A DNA stretch of 64,000 bases from positions 63,417 to 127,416 of the forward strand of contig NW_007360610.1 of NCBI RefSeq assembly GCF_000192795.1, read 5' to 3'. Of this stretch, positions 31,070-39,965 are shown piece by piece. The position numbers and the translations under genes were made by a program. Position 1 is the stretch's first letter, and every line of letters starts with the position of its first letter. The DNA is from Vavraia culicis subsp. floridensis (lineage: Eukaryota; Microsporidia; Pleistophoridae). The notes below the pieces were generated by a model, which was given only the letters and a program-made list of their open reading frames with translations, did no database searches and was not told the origin of the DNA.

Positions 31070-32824
31070 GGATTGGAATCTGTCTCGTCCTTTTATGCTT
31101 TGAACATTAGTCTTATTAAGAAAAGAATTAATTAATTGTAATATTAAATTGAATTAAACTTTTATGCTTTGAACATTAGTCTTATTAAGAAAAGAATTAA
31201 TTAATTCTAATATTAAATTGAATTAAACTAAATTTACTTATTGCTCATTAGTTTTAATGGTAACCCAATATTCTCAATTAATCAAATGGGCGAATAACAA
31301 GTTTTTGTGTTGTGCCGAATTGTAGAAGCAATATGAGCGTGGATTGGCTCTATTTGATTGCACAACAAACAAATATAATACAGTAATTGATTACAATAGA
31401 ATACTTACAGTTGGCGCTCTGACTCTTTTATCAGATGAAGGTTGGTCTATGCCATTGTGTTTGTAATGGAATGGTGATTGAATGAAACGGATTGTAGGAC
31501 CGTTTTCTCATTATCAAATTTAAAAACGGTAAATTAGCACTAAAAAATATATTTAAAAATTATGAGAGTTAATTATTTAATTTGTTAAAGTTAAATAATT
31601 AATCATTTTGAAAAATCGAACAAATTTTACTTTACGCTACAAATGAAATTTTAAGTTAGACTTATCCAATTTATTTTTTAGACTAGCTTAATTATCTCTA
31701 CCAGCATTATAAATGACACGATTTATTTGCTAAAAGTACGTTTTCTTACCTTCATATATCACAACACTCAAATAAACACACTTGTATGGTCGTTGGGACC
31801 AATCATGGCCACTAACCTCTGGTCATGAAAGAAATTGGTGCGCCAACCCGCACAACATTTCACACACTTTCATCACAACATAAATGTCTTCTGCAACCTC
31901 AATAGTAACTTTAACGCGCAAATTATGATTTACATAACATCTTCGCAGAAGAACCTTGTGAAACTCTTTTTCTCTGAATTTACAGACAGATATGGTTCTT
32001 GTCAAGTAAACGTTCAGCCGAAAAATTATGTTCGATATTTGGGCAATCATTTGTAATTCCGAAGGAGATGCCACGCGGTTTTCTTCCTATTATTTCAGCA
32101 GAATGGATATTGTCTCTTTACGTTGGAGTGACTACACAGTGTCGAACCAGGCGATAGGCATACATGAACATTGATACACATGTTAATTAATGCAGTTCAT
32201 TAATTGCCGAAGTAGTAACAACTACTTTTCAAGATGGCAGAGGTAAACTAATTAAACTCACGTGTCAAGATTGCTTATCACGCTTTTATCCGTACATACT
32301 CTTTTGCTATTTCATAATTAACCTCAGACTCTCACGCCGCATATTAGAAACTGCTTACTGCATTTTGTTCAAATATGAAGAGATAAATGAAAAAAAATTT
32401 ATTGTGAGCAACAAACACGTTGACTGCTTGCAAATAAATTTCACACTGTCAAACAGTCTTCAAAAATTAATCTTTTGCTTATCCATGAGGTATTGTTGCC
32501 ATGGTCATTTGTTCCAAGAACTAAATCTTTTTGGTTATTAGATCAAATGACCATTGACCAAAGTTTTTTCCGAATCCCAAAACGACAATTCCTGTTAAAT
32601 GAAGCTAAAACTTCTTCAAAAACGCTGAAAATACAAACTTTGTATTTTTGCTGGCCACAACCGAATCTAAAACCAACCTCATGACGCTTATGCCAAAGAA
32701 GTAACCAGAGGAAATAACTGCTCCAAATACCAAATTTAACGATAATTGGCAGCAGACACGGTCATTTTGTAATAAAAAATGCGAGTAAAAAAGCTTACAT
32801 GATGTTTGTTCTTTAATGTAACCT
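31070..32824. other. AT-rich intergenic region
   Basis: About 1.75 kb with a 69-bp tandem duplication at its left end. An 83-codon minus-strand frame (31823-32074) begins with GTG and has no start signal, so it is not called. Nothing else is supportable. Confidence 0.45.
31090..31227. repeat. Tandem duplication, two copies of 69 bp, upstream of the LRR gene
   Basis: Copies at 31090-31158 and 31159-31227 are adjacent direct repeats that differ by one base (attgtaa/attctaa). They begin 21 bp upstream of the LRR gene start, so they probably duplicate part of its promoter or 5' untranslated region. Near identity implies a recent event. Confidence 0.9.
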
Positions 32825-33484
32825 TTATACGAGAATTACGCACAAGGCAACACCCAATAAGGCAGACATTATGCTGATTGAGGCAGCTCCATTGCTGGAT
32901 TTAGTTTTTGAGCTCGATTTGCTGCTCTTCTTTGTGCTAGACTTGCTGTTTCCTTTCTTATCACCGGATTTTTCGTCCTTCAATCCGGATGATTTGCCCG
33001 CGCCACCTTCTGACTTGCCAGTTCCGGCCGCAGCTCCTCCCGCTCCTCCTGTTGCAGCGCCAGCCTGTCCTTGTCCCTGCCCTTGCATGATAGCACCACT
33101 CATTCCCTGATCAGCTATGAAAAAAGGCTGTGCTACGGGCATACTTTCTGCTGCGTAGTGACTTCCACCTGTCGGTGCATATGATGCCATTGCAGGTGCT
33201 GCATACGATGCCATTGCAGGCGCTGCATACGATGCCGCTGCAGGTGCTGCATACGATGCCGCTGCAGGTGCATAAGACCCATATCCATCACCCATGCTAC
33301 CACTAATTGGCATCATCACATCGTCACATTTCATCGTTCCATAGTATGATCTGTCCGGGTTGCCATGAAGATCCATATCGAATGATTGGTTCGGCACAGG
33401 CTCAACAAGTATGGCATCAGATATCGTCCTTACATATGGGGCCGCTTCAGCACTTATGTGAGGTATTAAAAGAGTGAACAACAT
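32825..33484 (-). CDS. Repeat-rich secreted surface protein, candidate GPI-anchored spore-wall or polar-tube protein
   Basis: The frame is open from 33559, but the ATG at 33484 gives a plausible signal peptide (MLFTLLIPHISAEA) and a 219-aa product. In order it has a short acidic N-terminal region, four or more 8-residue repeats of the ASYAAPAM/ASYAAPAA type, a Gly/Gln stretch (QGQGQGQ), a Gly/Ala stretch, and a Lys/Ser-rich block (KSSTKKSSKSSSKTK). A C-terminal hydrophobic segment of about 20 residues follows a small-residue NGAAS site. That end resembles a GPI-anchor signal. Low-complexity Ala/Gly/Tyr/Ser proteins with basic stretches are common in microsporidian spore walls and polar tubes. 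The role is inferred from composition only. Confidence 0.6.
   Translation of the reverse strand: MLFTLLIPHISAEAAPYVRTISDAILVEPVPNQSFDMDLHGNPDRSYYGTMKCDDVMMPISGSMGDGYGSYAPAAASYAAPAAASYAAPAMASYAAPAMASYAPTGGSHYAAESMPVAQPFFIADQGMSGAIMQGQGQGQAGAATGGAGGAAAGTGKSEGGAGKSSGLKDEKSGDKKGNSKSSTKKSSKSSSKTKSSNGAASISIMSALLGVALCVILV
33177..33276. repeat. 24-bp coding minisatellite in the surface-protein gene
   Basis: Four units (33177-33200, 33201-33224, 33225-33248, 33249-33272 with a diverged end) encode the 8-residue ASYAAPA(M/A) repeats. The in-frame unit length allows copy-number change without frameshift. Confidence 0.85.
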
Positions 33485-34646
33485 GGTGTGGTGTGTTTTT
33501 TCTCTATTTATACTTTTAAGCTGATAAATTAACGTGGTGATAAATTTGGTGCCAATCATAAAAGTGTAATAACATCAGCATAACATCACTTTAATCTACC
33601 GAGTACCGATGGATGTGCTGTGTCGATACGATGCCTGTAAACCATAGGTTTGTTTGGTTTGCACCATTTCGTTCCGAGCTGAAACGGCTATAATTACGCG
33701 TTTTTTTACCGGAATACGGAAACGATGCGATAGGAACAACAAATTGATAACTTTCCTTCAATGATAAGTTGTTATTACGTTTCACTCATTCTGAGCGCTC
33801 ACTAATACGAGTCAGCATTCATTTTGTTGTTTTTTCTACTTAATTTATCTTCGAACCAAACGCATCAATTATGATCGAGTACTGAAGTGCAAATGAAGTT
33901 ACTGCTCAATTCTGACATGGATATCACTATCGAACCGTTTTATCGTGCAAGACGTACCTCAGCTACGTCATGTGTTGCCAGCTCGAATAAATGCCCAGTT
34001 ATACTTTGCAGTGGCACTATGATCCTTATTAAAGCTATGAACACGTGATCTAGGTATGTTCATCTCGAAATAGAAGTTTCATTCACCGCGTATTATCGTG
34101 CTACTTTCATTGACACACGAATTTATCATTCTCATTACTCACTTTGTTTGCAATCTTACTCATCGTTTTGTTTTATCATTTTTTAATAAATCATTAATCG
34201 TATCGTACGATTATGACGACCGGAAAACCGCATGCAAGCGGAATATTGTACCGCAGCACCCAGCACAAAATATCATGATCAACTTGGTGCTGGAGATGAG
34301 CGTGATAAATGTAATTTAATTAGACATGCCTTCATCAAAAAAATAAGTAATGACCGGTTTATTGACGAGTGGCTGAAGCTTACGATTGTTGCAGTGCCAA
34401 TAAAATAATTATTTTACAAATATTTGGAGTATAAGGCGTAATTAAGCTCATCTAAGTACTGTGCGATGTAAAAGGCATCTACCGGTTCAAAGGGATGAGT
34501 GAGCACATTATAAAGTACTTGGAGCGAAGGCGTTCGTTTTCTTGTAATAAAACAAGAATGGTAAAGTATTACGGTGCCTTCAGGAATTTATCCAAAATTT
34601 GCGAGTATTGAAAAAACTGACCGCACTTCAACAAATCACTTTAATT
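33485..34646. other. Intergenic, no gene seen
   Basis: About 1.2 kb. A plus-strand frame at 34098 starts with GTG and shows no family content. No tRNA or other RNA is evident. Confidence 0.5.
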
Positions 34647-37352
34647 TTACATTTCATCGTTTACTACACCAATGTAACACCCTCCACACTCATCATTCAC
34701 GTTGTAACATCCGCAAAAAACGCATTGCCGCCCCTTCTCGCGGTAACCACCCTCGTCAACACAGAACACGCCCTTACCCACCTCAATCGCATCACCTTCA
34801 TGTTTGCTCTTGCGCACTTTCATGCAGAACTCATCGTCTGAATGTTCGGCCGCGAGCTTCGCACTCGCGTAGTTTCCATTCTTGTACGATACGGCGACGT
34901 AATTCTCCGTCTGTATTTTGCGGTGCTGTGGCAGCAGATCAAGGTGATAGAAAAAGTGCGCACGCTCAAGTGCACGCTTCACATCTGTTTCTTTCTTTCT
35001 CTTACGCTCGCTCTCTAAACCGGCCACGTACCGGCCAATCAGGAACCGCTTCTCTTCATCCAACGAGTCTGCTAGCGAGTACAAAACAGTGTACAGCACT
35101 TTGAGAGTATCTTTTGCCTTTCCTGCATCGATGTAGCTCATCGCTTTGCAGAATTCCTCCTCAGCATTTAACCCCTCTACAACGAAATTCATCCTTTCAC
35201 TGAGCCTTTCAACATGATACAACTTGCCCTCTCCATCATAATCATAATACCTGTCCTCATCGGCATCGTTCTCCTCCACTAAACCCTCTCCAATCATCTG
35301 CTGATTACCCACAATATTCTCGCTGTCTCGCAAAATTTCCATTACCCCATTCTTATCGCCCAAGTACACGCAGCGCAGCAGCCTGATGTTCAAATCATCC
35401 ACAACCATAGCCTGTATCCTCTCATCATTCTTCGTCACAAGGTAAAACATGAACAGCTTGCGCTCGTCGTCCATCTTCCTCAGGCAGCCCTCCAGCACGT
35501 CGTAGTTCTTGTCGATCAATTCAACGTTCTTCATTCCCATCTGGTAAATCTGCGTGTATTCGTTCCGATCATTCGCAATTTCGTAGGCACTTGCAATGTC
35601 CCCCATCGATAGGTACAATTTGAACTTCTGCGCACGCTCATGTATGAAAGGCAGGGCAATGTCACCACGCCCGTTGTGTCTCAGGAAATTAACGACCGCC
35701 ATACCCGGCAGATTTCCGATGTGTGATGCGATTGCCTCGCTGTCATTGTTCAGTACCGCAAGCTTGAACTTTATCTCGTCCAAGTTCACTTCTCGCTCAA
35801 TGATTTGCGTGTCGCTCACGAGCAGACAAACATCCCTCCCATCCTTCTTGTACATTCTGACGAGGTTCACGCCGCTTACCGAACAGATCACACCCTCCGA
35901 ATGCTTAAAGACATACCTGAGCTGCTTCTCCGTGCTGTAGAACACCATACCGTCCGATATCACGGCAGAAAGGATCCTGGTCATATCGTTCACGTGCCGT
36001 ACCACATCAAGGTTGCTGTCAAGAACCATGAGGTCGTTCTTACCAATTACAACACACATCGGCTCATTCTCTTCGCTGTAATACACGTTCGTAACCACAA
36101 ACGGAACACTCGTGCTCTTCCTCTCGTAGCTTGCGTTTACCATCAGAATCTTCTTCTCGTTGAGCACGAAGAACACCGTCCTAAAACCGACGACCCGCCC
36201 AACCAAAAAGAAAATGCACTCGTCCTTGACCTGCCCGTTCAGCTGATACGCGTGAAATTCGCCTTTGTTGCTGCAAATGATGAGATCGTTGAAGAACGCA
36301 GCATTGCCTGTTTCAGACCAGCTCAGCTTCTGATCGCGCACTCTATAGACCTCAAAGCGGTGCGCATAGTTCACAATAAGCATGTCTCTGTACGAGCAGA
36401 TGTCTTTCGCTTCTTTCTTCAGATCAGCGATGCGCTCATTTTTGTAGTTCACCACCCGGTTGTCTCTGACCACGTAATTCGTGTCGAACACGAGATCGTT
36501 TTTGAGCTTGAAGATGATGAAGCACTCGTCATGACCGGCCACAATCACATTTTCGCTGTTGCGCGCCAGGCACCAAAAACGGCCCTCCTTCTCAATGCGC
36601 CTCGTCTTTTTGTTCTCATTGACGAACAGCATGCCATCCTCTCCACAGCTTACGACAACTTTATTGAACGAAAGCAGCGCGGTGACCGGCTTGTTGTGGT
36701 AGTTGAACGACTCCGTGCTGACCAGGTCAGAGTTGAACACCTTGATGCACTTGTCATCCGAGCCTGTGAAAATCGCAAAGTTGCCGTTGTTAAAAAGCAC
36801 TGAGAGCGTGTTGATGCCCTTATCGTGCGCCTCCACAATCTCAGAGGTGCCATCATCGATGTTCCATACGCGGATGGTCTGATCAAGTGACACACTCACA
36901 ACACGCTTGTCGTGCAGGAACTCAGCACACATCACGTAGTTCGTGTGCCCTGCCAGTGTCCTAATCTTCTTCTTGCTCTGAAAGTTCCAAACCTTTACCG
37001 TCCTGTCATCGCTCGCGCTCAGCACGAAAGGTTCACTCTGATGAAAACGCACACACCGTATGTAATCGGAATGTCCCTTCAGTTTAACGCTCGTCCTGTT
37101 CGTGTAATCCCAAATGCGCACGTACTGGTCATCTCCCCCGCTCACAAAAATATCGTTGTGCTGGTGGAACTGAATCGATCGCACAGGTCCATCATGGTCA
37201 AGAAACTTGTGGATGAAGGATGAGAGCGTGTAGTCGTATGCACGAATTTCTCCGTTGTGCTGGGCCAGCAGAACAACCGGTCGGCTGCGATGAAAGCACA
37301 CAGACTTTACACGTGGCGATTTTATCTCGTCTTGGATGTTGAGCGCTTGCAT
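34647..37352 (-). CDS. COP1: Coatomer (COPI) alpha subunit
   Basis: A 901-aa protein from the ATG at 37352. The opening after MQALNIQDEIKSPRVKSV corresponds to the alpha-COP N-terminus. WD40 repeats fill about residues 10-300, with clear units such as IFVSGGDDQYVRIWD, FVLSASDDRTVKVWN and VVSVSLDQTIRVWN. A second, divergent propeller and an alpha-solenoid follow. The C-terminal end has a Cys-rich block (CVFCGCYNVNDECGGC) in the position of the alpha-COP C-terminal domain. Alpha-COP is part of the outer cage of Golgi-to-ER vesicles and binds KKxx cargo signals through its first propeller. It is shorter than the usual 1200 aa, as expected for microsporidia. A frame extension to 37490 is unlikely, because CCCC at 37358-37361 marks the shorter start. 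Confidence 0.9.
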   Translation of the reverse strand: MQALNIQDEIKSPRVKSVCFHRSRPVVLLAQHNGEIRAYDYTLSSFIHKFLDHDGPVRSIQFHQHNDIFVSGGDDQYVRIWDYTNRTSVKLKGHSDYIRCVRFHQSEPFVLSASDDRTVKVWNFQSKKKIRTLAGHTNYVMCAEFLHDKRVVSVSLDQTIRVWNIDDGTSEIVEAHDKGINTLSVLFNNGNFAIFTGSDDKCIKVFNSDLVSTESFNYHNKPVTALLSFNKVVVSCGEDGMLFVNENKKTRRIEKEGRFWCLARNSENVIVAGHDECFIIFKLKNDLVFDTNYVVRDNRVVNYKNERIADLKKEAKDICSYRDMLIVNYAHRFEVYRVRDQKLSWSETGNAAFFNDLIICSNKGEFHAYQLNGQVKDECIFFLVGRVVGFRTVFFVLNEKKILMVNASYERKSTSVPFVVTNVYYSEENEPMCVVIGKNDLMVLDSNLDVVRHVNDMTRILSAVISDGMVFYSTEKQLRYVFKHSEGVICSVSGVNLVRMYKKDGRDVCLLVSDTQIIEREVNLDEIKFKLAVLNNDSEAIASHIGNLPGMAVVNFLRHNGRGDIALPFIHERAQKFKLYLSMGDIASAYEIANDRNEYTQIYQMGMKNVELIDKNYDVLEGCLRKMDDERKLFMFYLVTKNDERIQAMVVDDLNIRLLRCVYLGDKNGVMEILRDSENIVGNQQMIGEGLVEENDADEDRYYDYDGEGKLYHVERLSERMNFVVEGLNAEEEFCKAMSYIDAGKAKDTLKVLYTVLYSLADSLDEEKRFLIGRYVAGLESERKRKKETDVKRALERAHFFYHLDLLPQHRKIQTENYVAVSYKNGNYASAKLAAEHSDDEFCMKVRKSKHEGDAIEVGKGVFCVDEGGYREKGRQCVFCGCYNVNDECGGCYIGVVNDEM

Positions 37353-37357
37353 TCTGA

Positions 37358-37361
37358 GGGG
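37358..37361 (-). promoter_or_regulatory. CCCC tract deciding the COPI alpha start
   Basis: On the coding strand ACCCCTCAGA directly precedes the ATG at 37352. The upstream in-frame ATGs at 37490 and beyond would place the tract inside the coding region and add 46 residues unlike alpha-COP. Confidence 0.6.
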
Positions 37362-37552
37362 TGTGAAAATGGGCGATTTTATATTTTTTGTGTTTGGCGA
37401 ATTTCGGTGGCGTGGGTCGGTCCCAGCAGACAGGAAAGTCATTTCGGTGTTGTAGGAGGTAAATGAACGAGCTATCAGCAAAAAATGCACAAACTTAATG
37501 TAAATTCACCATCGATGGCAGGCATGAACAGTAAATTGAACAATAATCACCT

Positions 37553-38542
37553 TTAATTACCCTTACAGGTGCCAACGCAACAACTGAAGAACAGCATTTC
37601 CAAATTAATACCAATCAGTACGGCAATCACAAAAAATCCCAAATTGTTCTTCCAAAATTTAAATTTTTTTTTCCTGATTTCGTTCTCTTCCTCTTTGAAC
37701 TCGTAGTTCAGGTTTTTGAGATCAAGCATGAACATTTTGCGGTTCCCTATGTTCTTCTCGTTATAAAACTTGAGCATAAGAACGAACAGCATGCCAACAT
37801 CTTCCTCAAGTATGATCTTAAAGATAAAATAAATGTCATCCTTCCTCCTCAATATTCTGCTGAACCATGTCAACGTGTAATTCATAAATTTTATGCTTTC
37901 GTTCACACTTACATTTTTTTGCTCCCTGTTCAGCAGGTTAAGCATCACCTTGTTCTTCGCTAGGTACGTTTTAAACTCGTGTTGCACAAGACAGAGGTAC
38001 TTGTCCTTGATGATGTGGTATACAGCCGTAAGCATCCTGTTCCGTGTCGCATTGCTCATCAAATTTGTTACGTCGGCGTACTTCTCGAGCTCCTCGAAAA
38101 TGCTCTCGTCTGCCGCGCTCTTACCGCCGCTGTTATGCTTGCATGTGGTACTGCTCCCAGCGATTTGGCCATTCTTACACCGAGAGATTTCACCACGATC
38201 CTTATCCGAATCATCACTCGCTATGTCATCCACATCAATGCTGTTGAGTGTCACGTCGTCAACACTCTCGCTCTCGGCGTAAAAGTACACCAAGACAGCT
38301 GCTACATCGTTCATTCCTTGTACGTACTCGAACGGCATCCGTATTAGCAGGTTAAACAGCTCTTTCCTGAGCAGGGCCACGTCCATGTCTCCATAATCAA
38401 AATATGTTCTCTCAACGTCCACTTTAATCACGCTCAGATCATCCTGTGATTTATCAGGCGTGCCAGGCGCTTTTTTACTTTCGTACCGGCTCATTACGGA
38501 CCGAAGTGCTAAGAAATCTTTCCATGATCGATTTTTTGACAT
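37553..38542 (-). CDS. TBC-domain RabGAP with C-terminal membrane anchor (Gyp8/TBC1D20-like)
   Basis: A 329-aa protein with a compact TBC domain, which speeds GTP hydrolysis by Rab GTPases. The arginine-finger motif IxxDxxR is present as I39-x-x-D42-x-x-R45. The glutamine-finger motif YxQ is Y73-V-Q75, followed by GMND. Both catalytic residues are therefore retained. An acidic Ser/Asp-rich insert (about residues 90-150) interrupts the domain. A transmembrane helix at about 303-323 is preceded by a Lys-rich stretch (RKKKFKFWK). C-terminal anchoring is a feature of Gyp8 and TBC1D20, which act on Rab1/Ypt1 at the ER, so that is the likely subfamily. CCC at 38547-38549 (minus strand) lies just before the ATG. 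Confidence 0.78.
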   Translation of the reverse strand: MSKNRSWKDFLALRSVMSRYESKKAPGTPDKSQDDLSVIKVDVERTYFDYGDMDVALLRKELFNLLIRMPFEYVQGMNDVAAVLVYFYAESESVDDVTLNSIDVDDIASDDSDKDRGEISRCKNGQIAGSSTTCKHNSGGKSAADESIFEELEKYADVTNLMSNATRNRMLTAVYHIIKDKYLCLVQHEFKTYLAKNKVMLNLLNREQKNVSVNESIKFMNYTLTWFSRILRRKDDIYFIFKIILEEDVGMLFVLMLKFYNEKNIGNRKMFMLDLKNLNYEFKEEENEIRKKKFKFWKNNLGFFVIAVLIGINLEMLFFSCCVGTCKGN

Positions 38543-38657
38543 AAAAGGGTACGTGGTGAAGATATTTTAGTATTGCGATGTACGCACCTATGAAGAGAGG
38601 TATGAGGTGAGCAACGTGTTGTTTAGAGCGTGATATATACTTCTCACCCGCTGCTTT

Positions 38658-38660
38658 CCC
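38658..38660 (+). promoter_or_regulatory. CCC tract before a small ORF
   Basis: TTTCCCATGTG precedes the ATG at 38666. The ATG at 38661 overlapping this tract is followed at once by TGA, so 38666 is the usable start. Confidence 0.45.
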
Positions 38661-38665
38661 ATGTG

Positions 38666-38878
38666 ATGAATATGGAAAGTACACAAAAAGATTTTTCTAC
38701 GATCCGTTATATACCATTAAAAAGTGTCTCTGCAGGTGTGTGCGGTAAATATGAATTAAAACACGTACTTGATGGGAGATTGCGTGAATATTTGCTCCAC
38801 CTGTTCCTATCCCAGACCTTCAAAAAAGAAGTATTTTTTACAAGCTTGAACTTCAACACGATTAAAGAACGAGATTGA
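38666..38878 (+). CDS. Small 70-aa protein, hypothetical
   Basis: An ORF divergent from the TBC gene and 123 bp from it, with a CCC tract just upstream. The protein is soluble and mixed in composition, with a central helical-looking segment (KHVLDGRLREYLLHLFLSQ) and a TFKKEVFF stretch. No signal peptide or membrane helix is seen. I do not recognise it; it could be a reduced subunit of a conserved complex. The start signal and balanced composition support a real gene. Confidence 0.45.
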   Translation: MNMESTQKDFSTIRYIPLKSVSAGVCGKYELKHVLDGRLREYLLHLFLSQTFKKEVFFTSLNFNTIKERD

Positions 38879-39965
38879 AGGTTGCACATCAAAATGCATG
38901 GAATGAGCGGTTCATGGACAGCGTGTATTTACCTTCATATGAACTGTTAAATCGCTATGTCTATGCGCACACGAAATGTGGATGAAAATATAATTGCTGA
39001 GTTTCTCAGCATCAACACAATCATGGATGAACTGAACGGGTATTGAAAGCTCAGATAAATACATGAAGTAAACACAGAAAAATACTGCAGGGCATCGTCT
39101 CCTACTCCTCACTCATTCTCAACGCTACGATCTGCTTGAGAGCAGGGCATTCGTTTCAAATAATTTCCTTCGACTATTTTTCAGGTCGCTTCAAGCAATG
39201 TGAAACAACAATTTGGTGTAACATTTGAATTGAAAGTGTCCATCTAAGCCGTGTGTTACCGAAGTATCCATCAGGATTTAATTCAAGAATGAGAACTAAA
39301 TTTATTTACCGCACAGATCATGGCGTAATACGCATCGTAATACGCGTTAGTATTACTTTTTGATGATTTATCGGAAGTTGTGAGAGAAAGAGTGATTACC
39401 GATTGCTATCAAGATTTGGCTGGACGTATCATTTGCTACCTGCGATTCACTAAGGTACTATCACTTCCTATTCTCAAAAGGTGATTCCTTTATGTTGACA
39501 GTAAAAAGATCATCTTCTGTAAAAATTCTATTCGTTTGTGCTATCGTAAGATGATTGCAAGATTCTCAATAGAAACAACGATTTGCTGTAAGGTGTTCAC
39601 AACTGCTCGGTTACACAGCATTATGGCATAGTAATGACGATTGTTACGCGCTTTATCTTTTATTACACAGTTTCACGCCCAAAATCACCGATTGCACAGT
39701 TAAACTCTTCGTTTGGTGGTCGCAGATGGCGTGTCTCGGCTCACATCTTGTAAATATTTGAGGAACACCGTAAACTCGGAGAATGACCGGTCGTAACCGG
39801 TAACAAATTTATTCGCCGCACCATTACCAGTCATGACAATCACGTAATGTGGCTGAACAGGCATATCTTTGTACTTATCATCCCTATGGAACGAATCAGG
39901 TGTTCCTATCTAAAACACCACTGATATGTTCGTAAACAATAAAAGTAGGAGGCTGAGTGCTGGAA
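38879..39965. other. Intergenic, no gene seen
   Basis: About 1.1 kb upstream of the G3P dehydrogenase gene. A short direct repeat (cgtaatacgc twice near 39324-39346) is the only feature noted. Confidence 0.5.

Noticed and set aside
31823..32074. 83-codon minus-strand frame
   Set aside because: GTG start, stop codons immediately upstream, no start signal or family.
35805..36803. 332-codon antisense frame within the COPI alpha gene
   Set aside because: Shadow frame rich in His/Val opposite a well-supported WD40 gene.
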